The notes under the pieces were generated by a model. That model made no database searches. It worked only from the letters and a program-made list of their open reading frames with translations, and was not told the DNA's origin. Position numbers and translations under genes: made by a program. From NCBI GenBank assembly GCA_002455915.1, contig DKLU01000235.1:1-8467 (forward strand): a stretch of 8,467 nt of DNA, read 5' to 3'. The DNA is from Chryseobacterium sp. UBA6632. Lineage in GTDB: Bacteria; Bacteroidota; Bacteroidia; Flavobacteriales; Weeksellaceae. This document shows positions 1 to 4,540 of this stretch, piece after piece (positions within the stretch are counted from its first letter, which is position 1; every line of letters begins with the position of its first letter).

Positions 1-72
1 ATTCAGAGCGAAACGAAGTGCAGAGTGGAATCTCTGCCGAAAAAAAGCAGTCTATTCCTCCGGAATGACAAA
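1..72. repeat. Dispersed palindromic intergenic element, left end cut by the window
   Basis: The segment starts with ATTCAGAGCGAAACGAAG and ends with TTCCTCCGGAATGAC, so its ends are inverted (ATTC/GAAT), with a central AATCTCTGC block. I recognise this style of short GTCATTC...GAATGAC element as frequent between genes in Chryseobacterium genomes. That is recollection, not a search result. A related element lies at 2703-2777. No coding potential is seen. Confidence 0.5.
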
Positions 73-252
73 CTTTGTGAATAAGTTTTTTAAGATTTCT
101 CCATCACTACTTTTTTCTGAAAAATAACATAGTAAAATTTTATCGCAGATAAAATCCTTTGTGCCTTAAAAGCAGCCTAAATAAAAAGAAAAACTTAGCG
201 CCTTAGCGATTTTCCAACAAAAAATAAAAAGTTTTTCACAAAAAATTACACT
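73..252. other. AT-rich intergenic stretch with possible repeat debris
   Basis: No ORF, RNA gene or promoter could be supported here. Around 138-222 the phrases CCTTTGTGCC and CTTAGCGCCTTAGCGATT resemble another short dispersed flavobacterial intergenic repeat (CTTTGCGCCTTTGCGATT-like). The match is from memory and weak. Confidence 0.3.
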
Positions 253-287
253 ACGCAAAAACATTGCGTAAAAGCATCCTTACTTTG
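253..287 (+). promoter_or_regulatory. rsr promoter P1 with 17-bp dyad operator
   Basis: ACGCAAAAACATTGCGT (253-269) is an inverted repeat, ACGCAA/TTGCGT around a 5-nt centre. Exactly 10 nt downstream lies TTACTTTG (280-287), one mismatch from the Bacteroidetes -7 box TAnnTTTG. The same dyad with the same 10-nt spacing occurs at 3006-3040 and 3262-3296. Transcription would start near 293 and leave a leader of about 55 nt. The leader contains a small hairpin (302-319, GAGGA/TCCTC) and the A-rich AACTAAAAAACAGTAACC just before the start codon. The dyad's binding protein is unknown. Confidence 0.65.
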
Positions 288-347
288 CATTAGAAATCAG
301 AGAGGAAGTGATAATCCTCGAAAATGTTTAACTAAAAAACAGTAACC

Positions 348-1865
348 ATGAAATTTAATTTTTTAAGAAAATCAAATAACGTAGTAATGAATTACGAAGG
401 TGCAAAAGCATATACCATGACACCTGCAGAAGAATTGTACAGTGCTGTTGTTACAACAGGATTATCAAACACAACCTATGAAAAAGGAAATGACAGATTG
501 GCAAGAATCCAGTCTCTGATTCAGAAAAATGATCCTGAATTTGTTGCAAAACTAGCCGTTTATGCAAGAAAAGATATGTATTTGCGATCAATTCCATTGG
601 TTTTAACGACCGAATTGGCGAAACAAACTTCAGGTACAGACTTGGTAAGCAGAACTGTTGACGGCGTTATTCAAAGAGCGGATGAAATCACAGAACTATT
701 GGCTTATTACCAATTGGCAAACGAAAGAACAGATTTGAAAAAATTGAATAAACTTTCAAAACAAATCCAAAAAGGTCTGGTAAAATCATTCAATAAATTT
801 GATGAATACCAGTTCGCAAAATACAACAGAAAAGCGGAAGTTACCTTGAAAGACGCTTTGTTCTTGGTTCATCCAAAAGCAAAAGATGAAAATCAGCAAG
901 CAATTTTCAACAAAATCGTAAACGACTCGTTGGAAACTCCATACACTTGGGAAGTTGAACTTTCGGTTTTAGGCCAAACAAAATTTACTGATGATGCAGA
1001 AAGAAAATCAGCGTTCAAAAACAAATGGGAAGAACTGATTTTCAGCAACAAATTGGGTTATATGGCAACATTGCGAAATCTTAGAAACATCTTAGAAGCA
1101 AACGTTTCTTCAGACGCAATGTACAAAGTGTGCAACTATTTGTCGGATGAAAAAGCGGTGAGAAATTCAAAACAATTGCCATTTAGATTTTTGTCGGCGT
1201 ATAGAGAATTGAAAACAATCGATTCGCCTTACTTGTCATCAATTTTGGAAGCATTGGAAGATGCAGTAATGGTGAGTGCAAAAAACATCAAAGGTTTTGG
1301 TTTCGATACTTCAGTAGTGATCGCGGCAGACGTTTCTGGTTCGATGCAACAACCGGTTTCTCCGAAATCTAAAGTATTGTTGTACGATATCGGTCTGTTG
1401 ATGTCGATGATGTTGCAGTCACAGTGCAAAAATGTGATTTCAGGTATGTTTGGTGACACTTGGAAGAGAGTTCCGATGCCTAAAAACGGTATCCTGAGAA
1501 ACGTAGATGCATTCTACAAAAGAGAAGGTGAAGTTGGTTACTCCACAAACGGTTATTTGGTGATCGAAGATCTATTGAACAGACGTGAAAAAGTGGATAA
1601 AGTAATGTTGTTCACCGACACTCAGCTTTGGGACAGCAACAGTGGTAGAAATTCTTTCGAAAATTCGTGGAATCAATACAAAAGTTTCAACCCGAATGCA
1701 AAATTGTATATTTTTGACTTGGCTGGTTACGGAAGACAACCATTGGATGTCAGAAAAAATGATGTATACCTTATCGCAGGTTGGTCAGACAAAATTTTCG
1801 ACGTATTGAATGCTTTGGAAGACCGAAAATCAGCGGTAGAAATGATAAAAAAAGTAGTGCTGTAA
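348..1865 (+). CDS. rsr: Ro60 orthologue Rsr: TROVE domain plus vWA domain RNA-binding protein
   Basis: This 505-residue protein fits the usual length of bacterial Ro proteins. Residues about 15-300 form the TROVE ring of helical repeats, with family-typical stretches RSIPLVLTTELA (80-91) and MATLRNLRN (239-247). Residues about 320-505 form a von Willebrand A domain with an intact MIDAS: DVSGS (D328, S330, S332), probable T400 and D424 in LFTD. In the family, the ring binds single-stranded 3' ends of misfolded or damaged RNAs and its outer surface binds Y RNA; bacterial Rsr works with PNPase and other nucleases in rRNA and tRNA turnover. The cytosolic role fits the absence of a signal peptide. 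The start at 348 follows an A-rich leader; no Shine-Dalgarno site is seen, as is normal in Bacteroidetes. Promoter P1 shares its operator with two promoters of the Y-RNA array at 3080-5127, which strongly suggests co-regulation. No rtcB or rtcA is nearby. Confidence 0.95.
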   Translation: MKFNFLRKSNNVVMNYEGAKAYTMTPAEELYSAVVTTGLSNTTYEKGNDRLARIQSLIQKNDPEFVAKLAVYARKDMYLRSIPLVLTTELAKQTSGTDLVSRTVDGVIQRADEITELLAYYQLANERTDLKKLNKLSKQIQKGLVKSFNKFDEYQFAKYNRKAEVTLKDALFLVHPKAKDENQQAIFNKIVNDSLETPYTWEVELSVLGQTKFTDDAERKSAFKNKWEELIFSNKLGYMATLRNLRNILEANVSSDAMYKVCNYLSDEKAVRNSKQLPFRFLSAYRELKTIDSPYLSSILEALEDAVMVSAKNIKGFGFDTSVVIAADVSGSMQQPVSPKSKVLLYDIGLLMSMMLQSQCKNVISGMFGDTWKRVPMPKNGILRNVDAFYKREGEVGYSTNGYLVIEDLLNRREKVDKVMLFTDTQLWDSNSGRNSFENSWNQYKSFNPNAKLYIFDLAGYGRQPLDVRKNDVYLIAGWSDKIFDVLNALEDRKSAVEMIKKVVL

Positions 1866-1878
1866 AAGGCACTGCTTT
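1851..1878 (+). terminator. Hairpin at the rsr stop codon, probable terminator
   Basis: AAAGTAGTGC (1851-1860) pairs over 10 bp (one G-U) with GCACTGCTTT (1869-1878). The 8-nt loop contains the TAA stop codon of rsr. The following T-run is short (TTT then AAAATAG), so termination may be partial. If it works, the Y-RNA array is transcribed from its own promoters. Confidence 0.55.
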
Positions 1879-1941
1879 AAAATAGAAGTTATAAGTCATA
1901 AATGATAAGTGATTTTCAAATTGGATAATTACTTTTATTTA

Positions 1942-2017
1942 GGAGCTTAATCCCGCTTTCCACTGTATCTTTTGTTCCGCTTCGCTACACAAAAGGATGC
2001 CGTTACAATCGGGGCTA
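1942..2017. repeat. Dispersed Chryseobacterium-type palindromic element
   Basis: The segment runs from GGAGCTTAATCCCGCTTTCC to CAATCGGGGCTA and folds on itself: TAATCCCG against CGGGGCTA at the ends, and TCTTTTGT against ACAAAAGG inside, around TTCCGCTTCGCTAC. I recall near-identical elements scattered through Chryseobacterium genomes, often downstream of genes. It contains an in-frame ATG (1972) that artificially lengthens the next ORF. Confidence 0.65.
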
Positions 2018-2037
2018 GAAAAGAAAAACTGTACAAA

Positions 2038-2697
2038 ATGATTCGATTTATTAACACAATAGAAATTTTTCCATTAAGGTATCAGAAAGAAGATGCCGAA
2101 CTACCTGAAATATCTGATCCTCATGATTCGGAAGAATGGTATAATGAATGGATAAAATCACAAACGATATTAAAGCTAGATTTCGATGCTATAGAAAAAG
2201 GATCATATTTCGTTGATACAGAAATTATTGATGATGAAAATCTGCAAATCATTCTAACTGAATTTTTAGAAGAAATAGATTTGGATGATTTTGAAGATAG
2301 TATAATATCGTTCAACGGAGGAATTGTTTTAATGGAAAACGAAAAAGTTTTAATTAAACCAATGTGTTGCGGAGATCTCAGAGATATTTCAGAATGGAGA
2401 AAAATTTTCGAAAATTCTTCAAAAGAATGGACAGTGTTACAAATTGGACATCCTTGGGTTTTCTATAAAAAAGAAAATGGAAAAGTGCAATTTTCAGATT
2501 ATACAGAATTAAACTTAGAAGATTTTGTAAATATTAAACCTATTTTCGAAATTGATGAATTGGAATTAAAAATAGAATTTGATAAAATAAAAGATCATCC
2601 TGTAAATTTTAAAAATAAGGTTTTAAAAATCTTGAATTCAATGAAGTTGAAAAATGCAGAATCAATTTCAGAAATAATTGCTGGAATAAGAAACTAA
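2038..2697 (+). CDS. Uncharacterised acidic cytosolic protein, 219 residues
   Basis: The ORF is open from 1972, but its first 22 codons lie in the dispersed element at 1942-2017. The ATG at 2038 (protein begins MIRFINTIEIFPLRYQ) is therefore the credible start. The protein is rich in Asp, Glu, Ile and Lys, with no signal peptide or membrane segment. An acidic N-terminal half (DPHDSEEWYNEWIK, then EEIDLDDFEDSI) is followed by a more conserved-looking centre with GGIVLMENEKVLIKPMCCGDL, a paired Cys, and IGHPWVFYK...FSDYTEL, which reads like a small SMI1/KNR4- or immunity-protein-like fold. I do not recognise a named family, so the immunity idea is only an impression. No toxin or secretion gene is adjacent. 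It stands alone between repeats, and no link to Rsr can be shown beyond proximity. Codon use resembles that of its neighbours. Confidence 0.75.
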   Translation: MIRFINTIEIFPLRYQKEDAELPEISDPHDSEEWYNEWIKSQTILKLDFDAIEKGSYFVDTEIIDDENLQIILTEFLEEIDLDDFEDSIISFNGGIVLMENEKVLIKPMCCGDLRDISEWRKIFENSSKEWTVLQIGHPWVFYKKENGKVQFSDYTELNLEDFVNIKPIFEIDELELKIEFDKIKDHPVNFKNKVLKILNSMKLKNAESISEIIAGIRN

Positions 2698-2702
2698 AAT
2701 TT

Positions 2703-2777
2703 GTCATTCACAACGAAATGCAATGAAGTGAAGAATTTATTATGAGATTGCTTCGTCGCTTCGCTCCTCGCAATGAC
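2703..2777. repeat. Dispersed GTCATT...AATGAC element
   Basis: The element begins GTCATTCACAACGAAATG and ends CGCTCCTCGCAATGAC, with inverted termini (GTCATT/AATGAC) and an internal GAGATTGCTTCGTCGCTTCG block. It is the same class as the element at 1-72. A 68-codon ORF that begins inside it is fortuitous. Confidence 0.6.
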
Positions 2778-2800
2778 CTAAAAAAGAATAGTAGTAAAAA

Positions 2801-2995
2801 CGACCTAGGAAATGGAGGCGTTAAGAAAATTTTAAAAATTTCCGTTAAAAAATATCCACTGTTTGAACAAGCGTTGGGAAAAGCAAGGCGTGAGTTTGGA
2901 GATTTTAGGAAGATTTTTAAATTTTTAGCCGGAGTTTCCAAGTCTTGAACTTTTGGTTCTTTTGCTTCAAGGCAAAACGAACAAAAACACAAAAT
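2801..2995. repeat. Degenerate intergenic element with a terminal hairpin
   Basis: This gene-free stretch contains GACCTAGGAAATGGAGGCG, CCGTTAAAAAATATCCACTG and GGAGTTTCCAAGTCTTGAAC. I associate these phrases with a longer dispersed Chryseobacterium element, from memory. Near its right end GTTCTTTTGC (2956-2965) pairs with GCAAAACGAAC (2972-2982, one bulge). The hairpin might terminate transcription arriving from upstream. No functional ORF is supported. Confidence 0.4.
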
Positions 2996-3005
2996 ATTTT
3001 AAACA

Positions 3006-3040
3006 ACGTAAAAAGATTGCGTACTAACACAATAATTTTG
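3006..3040 (+). promoter_or_regulatory. Y-RNA promoter P2 with dyad operator
   Basis: ACGTAAAAAGATTGCGT (3006-3022) is followed after exactly 10 nt by a perfect -7 box TAATTTTG (3033-3040). This is the arrangement of the rsr promoter P1. It drives Y1 and Y2. The leader AACAAAAAACAATAACCAT (3045-3063) is identical to that of P3 and close to the rsr leader, but here the expected start codon is broken (CATAAG). This suggests a copy of the rsr promoter region that lost its coding function. Confidence 0.7.
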
Positions 3041-3079
3041 CAGTAACAAAAAACAATAACCATAAGAACTTAAAAAAAC

Positions 3080-3151
3080 AATCGATGCCGTAAGAAAAGA
3101 ATTCCTTCGATTTCCACTTGAACCAGAGTCTTTTCGTTATTTTGCTCGATT
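3080..3151 (+). ncRNA. Y1: minimal Y-RNA-like stem without tRNA module
   Basis: The outer stem is AATCGA (3080-3085) with TCGATT (3146-3151). The inner stem is GAAAAGA (3094-3100) with TCTTTTC (3129-3135). The 5' strand carries the array signature TGCCGT...CCTTCG. Only a 28-nt loop lies between the inner stem strands, so no tRNA-like module fits. It has the same length (72 nt) and 5' half as Y4. Given the rsr neighbour I infer a Ro-binding Y RNA reduced to its binding stem. RNA ends are set by pairing only. Confidence 0.72.
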
Positions 3152-3157
3152 TAAACT

Positions 3158-3242
3158 AACCAATGTCGTTATCTTAAGAGTTTCATCGTCAAACTTCCAA
3201 TTTGAACAACATTCAAAAACTCTTATAACCTGTTACTTGGTT
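3158..3242 (+). ncRNA. Y2: minimal Y-RNA-like stem, divergent signature
   Basis: The outer stem is AACCAA (3158-3163) with TTGGTT (3237-3242). The inner stem is TAAGAGTTT (3175-3183) with AAACTCTTA (3217-3225), 9 bp without mismatch. The signature is TGTCGTTA...CATCG rather than CTTCG, and the 3' strand reads TGTTACTTGG where other units have TTGCCT. The 33-nt loop shows no T-arm or D-arm. It follows Y1 by 6 nt, so the two are probably cut from one P2 transcript. Confidence 0.68.
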
Positions 3243-3261
3243 TTTAATTAAAAAAATAACT

Positions 3262-3296
3262 GCGTAAAAAGAATGCGCATTAGCTAAATAAATTTG
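3262..3296 (+). promoter_or_regulatory. Y-RNA operon promoter P3 with dyad operator
   Basis: GCGTAAAAAGAATGCGC (3262-3278) is followed after exactly 10 nt by a perfect TAAATTTG (3289-3296). The three promoters give the consensus RCGYAAAAASAWTGCGY, a dyad of the form RCGYAA-N5-TTRCGY. P3 would transcribe the leader, the 75-residue gene and Y3-Y12 down to the hairpin at 5132. The leader AACAAAAAACAATAACCAT (3301-3319) repeats that of P2. Confidence 0.7.
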
Positions 3297-3317
3297 TATC
3301 AACAAAAAACAATAACC

Positions 3318-3344
3318 ATGTATTATTATAAAAAAACGTCTTAA
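3318..3344 (+). CDS. Possible leader peptide MYYYKKTS
   Basis: This eight-codon ORF begins at the ATG that ends the conserved A-rich leader, the position rsr uses for its real start. It has three Tyr codons in a row and then stops. It precedes a hairpin (3354-3377) and the start codon at 3380, so it could be a regulatory uORF. It could equally be the eroded start of a duplicated rsr leader region. There is no evidence of translation beyond position. Confidence 0.35.
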   Translation: MYYYKKTS

Positions 3345-3353
3345 AGAAGCACT

Positions 3354-3377
3354 GTATTGAGGTTAAATACTCAATAC
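3354..3377 (+). promoter_or_regulatory. Perfect 8-bp hairpin just upstream of the 75-residue gene
   Basis: GTATTGAG (3354-3361) pairs perfectly with CTCAATAC (3370-3377) around an 8-nt loop and ends 2 nt before the ATG at 3380. It could occlude initiation, or act with the upstream leader peptide to gate it. There is no poly-T after it, so it is not a terminator. Confidence 0.5.
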
Positions 3378-3379
3378 TT

Positions 3380-3607
3380 ATGAAAAAAATTAAGTCATTA
3401 AGACAAGCTTTCGGAATTAATGAATATGGATTCATTGATTTTCCGAAGAAAATTTCAAATGTCCAGATTTCCAGAATAATATATGGAATTGAAATGGGAT
3501 GTTCCTGGTGTTTTCCACATGGCATTGAAACCATTAATTCAAAAGAAATTAAGTTTCAAAGAAATTGGAAAAAATACAGAAAAACCCAATGGAAAACTAA
3601 AAAGTAA
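3380..3607 (+). CDS. Small basic protein with CSWC motif, 75 residues, Y-RNA locus
   Basis: The protein begins MKKIKSLRQAFGINEYGF. Its core contains ISRIIYGIEMGCSWCFPHG (residues 30-48), with C41-x2-C44 and H47, possibly metal- or RNA-binding. The tail, RNWKKYRKTQWKTKK, is very basic. Both ends are Lys/Arg-rich and the protein has no signal or membrane segment, so nucleic-acid binding is plausible but unproven. I believe related small proteins with a CFPHG...ET core and R-W-K-Y-R-K-x-Q tail occur in other flavobacteria; I cannot name a family. It lies directly behind P3 and shares its transcript with Y3-Y12. Its last two codons overlap the 5' strand of the Y3 stem, so processing of Y3 would cut the mRNA at its stop codon. 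A function as a Ro RNP accessory protein is inference from context only. Confidence 0.75.
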   Translation: MKKIKSLRQAFGINEYGFIDFPKKISNVQISRIIYGIEMGCSWCFPHGIETINSKEIKFQRNWKKYRKTQWKTKK

Positions 3608-3729
3608 GTGTCGTAAAACAGAGTTACTTCGGGGGACAGCAATACAGGTTCGAATCCTGTTTCTTATTTGAGAATGGCGTAATGGTATCGCTCTGTCGAT
3701 AAGTCTCTGTTTGATTTTTCACCTTACTT
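3602..3729 (+). ncRNA. Y3: YrlA-type Y RNA with complete permuted tRNA module
   Basis: The outer stem is AAGTAAG (3602-3608) with CTTACTT (3723-3729). The inner stem is AAACAGAG (3616-3623) with CTCTGTTT (3705-3712). The signature TGTCGT...TTACTTCG spans 3609-3631 and the 3' strand has CACCTTAC. The middle is a circularly permuted tRNA. In order it has: anticodon-stem 3' strand GACAG (3635-3639), variable CAAT, T-arm ACAGG-TTCGAAT-CCTGT (3644-3660), acceptor hairpin TTCTT-ATTT-GAGAA (3661-3674), TG, D-arm GCG...CGC (3677-3691) with the D-loop GG, and CTGTC (3693-3697), which closes back on GACAG. There is no anticodon loop or CCA. This matches the tRNA mimicry known for YrlA, the Y RNA that tethers Rsr to nucleases. 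Confidence 0.9.
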
Positions 3730-3735
3730 AAAAAT

Positions 3736-3807
3736 AATCGATGCCGTCAGAAAAGGAATCCTTCGACTTTTAATTGAATATGAGCCTTTTCGCTCTGTTG
3801 CTCGATT
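3736..3807 (+). ncRNA. Y4: minimal Y-RNA-like stem, sister of Y1
   Basis: The outer stem is AATCGA (3736-3741) with TCGATT (3802-3807). The inner stem is GAAAAGG (3750-3756) with CCTTTTC (3785-3791). The signature is TGCCGT...CCTTCG and the 3' strand has TGTTGCTCG. It is 72 nt like Y1 and nearly identical in its 5' half. The A-T pair at the top of the Y1 inner stem is G-C here, a compensatory change. No tRNA module is present; the 28-nt loop is AT-rich. Confidence 0.76.
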
Positions 3808-3820
3808 TAAAAAATTATTC

Positions 3821-3943
3821 TACAAGTGCCGTGGATAAAAGTTACTTCGATTTTTTACAAAGGTTCGAATCCTTTTGCCGCAAGGTATGGTCGAGTGGCT
3901 AGACGAGTTTTTAAGACAGCTTTTATCAATTTTTTGCCTTGTA
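3821..3943 (+). ncRNA. Y5: Y RNA with permuted tRNA module, GNRA-capped acceptor
   Basis: The outer stem is TACAAG (3821-3826) with CTTGTA (3938-3943). The inner stem is GATAAAAG (3834-3841) with CTTTTATC (3920-3927). The signature TGCCGT...TTACTTCG spans 3827-3849, with TTTTTTGCC on the 3' strand. The module has T-arm AAAGG-TTCGAAT-CCTTT (3859-3875), a 4-bp acceptor TGCC/GGTA capped by GCAA (3876-3887), TG, and D-arm GTC...GAC with GTGGCT in the loop (3890-3904). A convincing anticodon-stem equivalent is not visible. Confidence 0.86.
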
Positions 3944-3970
3944 TTTTTTAGAAATAAAACGATTAAAAAT

Positions 3971-4116
3971 AAAATCAAGTGTCGTTTTAGAATCATACTT
4001 CGATGTTAAATATTTGTGTCGCAGGTTCGATTCCTGCCTTCTCTGTTGTAAACGAGATGTAGCTCAGATGGTAGAGCAAAATGTACGGAAGATTCTGCCA
4101 TTATTACCTTGATTTT
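3971..4116 (+). ncRNA. Y6: Y RNA with permuted tRNA module and textbook D-arm
   Basis: The outer stem is AAAATCAAG (3971-3979) with CTTGATTTT (4108-4116), 9 bp. The inner stem is AGAATC (3989-3994) with GATTCT (4091-4096). The signature is TGTCGT...ATACTTCG, with TTACCTTG on the 3' strand. The module has T-arm GCAGG-TTCGATT-CCTGC (4021-4037), acceptor TCTC-T-GTT/AAC-GAGA with a GTA loop (4040-4057), and D-arm GCTC-AGATGGTA-GAGC (4062-4077), preceded by TGTA as at tRNA positions 8-9. CAAA after the D-arm can pair with TTTG at 4014-4017 as a short anticodon-stem remnant. Confidence 0.88.
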
Positions 4117-4124
4117 TAAAAAAC

Positions 4125-4254
4125 AAAAGAGTGCCGTAGAAAAGGCTTACTTCGAGTCAGAATTTAGACCTCAAAAATCTAAGAAAAAAGTGCAATTTCT
4201 TGAATAATAGTAGGGATCGGGTGCATGTCTGTCTTTTCGCCTTTTGCCTCTTTT
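4125..4254 (+). ncRNA. Y7: Y RNA with a non-tRNA insert of unknown identity
   Basis: The outer stem is AAAAGAG (4125-4131) with CTCTTTT (4248-4254). The inner stem is GAAAAG (4139-4144) with CTTTTC (4233-4238). The signature TGCCGT...TTACTTCG spans 4132-4154, with TTTTGCCTC on the 3' strand. The 76-nt middle (4155-4230) has no TTCGANT T-loop or D-loop. It offers two mutually exclusive or adjacent hairpins (TTAGA/TCTAA and AAGAAA/TTTCTT) and ends in GGGATCGGGTGCATG. I do not recognise it as part of any stable RNA. Confidence 0.78.
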
Positions 4255-4278
4255 TATAAAAAAAATTATAAAGAATAT

Positions 4279-4404
4279 ATCAAGTGTCGTAGTATAGAAA
4301 TGCTTCGATTCCAAGCTTAAGATGCAGGTTCGAATCCTGTCTGCGAAAGCAGTCGTCTAATGGTAAGATGTAAGCGTAAGTGTCTGTACGAAAATTACCT
4401 TGAT
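4279..4404 (+). ncRNA. Y8: Y RNA with complete permuted tRNA module
   Basis: The outer stem is ATCAAG (4279-4284) with CTTGAT (4399-4404). The inner stem is GTATAGA (4292-4298) with TCTGTAC (4383-4389). The signature is TGTCGT...TGCTTCG, with TTACCTTG on the 3' strand. The module has anticodon-stem 3' strand GCTTA (4315-4319), T-arm GCAGG-TTCGAAT-CCTGT (4324-4340), acceptor CTGC-GAAA-GCAG with a perfect GNRA cap (4341-4352), TC, D-arm GTCT-AATGGTA-AGAT (4355-4369), and TAAGC (4371-4375), which pairs with GCTTA. With Y3 this is the clearest tRNA mimic in the window. Confidence 0.9.
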
Positions 4405-4411
4405 TTAAAAT

Positions 4412-4523
4412 AAAGAGTGCCGTTAGAGAAAACTTACTTCGGTTAATCTTATGATGTTGGTTCGACTCCAGAGTAGATCTGAAAATGATCTATATAAAGA
4501 GTTTTCTCGTCTTTTGCCTCTTT
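4412..4523 (+). ncRNA. Y9: Y RNA with T-arm only
   Basis: The outer stem is AAAGAG (4412-4417) with CTCTTT (4518-4523). The inner stem is GAGAAAAC (4426-4433) with GTTTTCTC (4501-4508). The signature is TGCCGT...TTACTTCG, with TTTTGCCTC on the 3' strand. The module has a T-arm TTGG-TTCGACT-CCAG (4457-4471) and an acceptor-like hairpin TAGATC/GATCTA (4474-4492). The D-arm is absent: the sequence goes straight into the inner stem. It would mimic a T-arm/acceptor half only. Confidence 0.82.
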
Positions 4524-4540
4524 TTTAATTTAAAATTTAT

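Noticed and set aside
1972..2037. Upstream start giving a 241-residue form of the 219-residue protein
   Set aside because: These codons lie in a dispersed palindromic repeat; the natural start is the ATG at 2038.
2708..2992. ORFs on both strands (68 and 94 codons)
   Set aside because: They are built from dispersed repeat sequence, with low-complexity or repeat-derived peptides (RFFRSLRGAKRRSNL-like) typical of spurious ORFs in these elements.
3483..3671. 62-codon ORF in another frame over the 75-residue gene and Y3
   Set aside because: It runs through the T-arm of Y3; the overlapping frame at 3380 has better protein character and an upstream promoter.
3086..4154. Similarity of the Y signature GTGCCGT...ACTTCG to a 23S hairpin (GTGCCGTAACTTCGGG)
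   Set aside because: Short, gapped, and in the Y units the two parts belong to a stem with the RNA's 3' end, not a local hairpin. Treated as coincidence.
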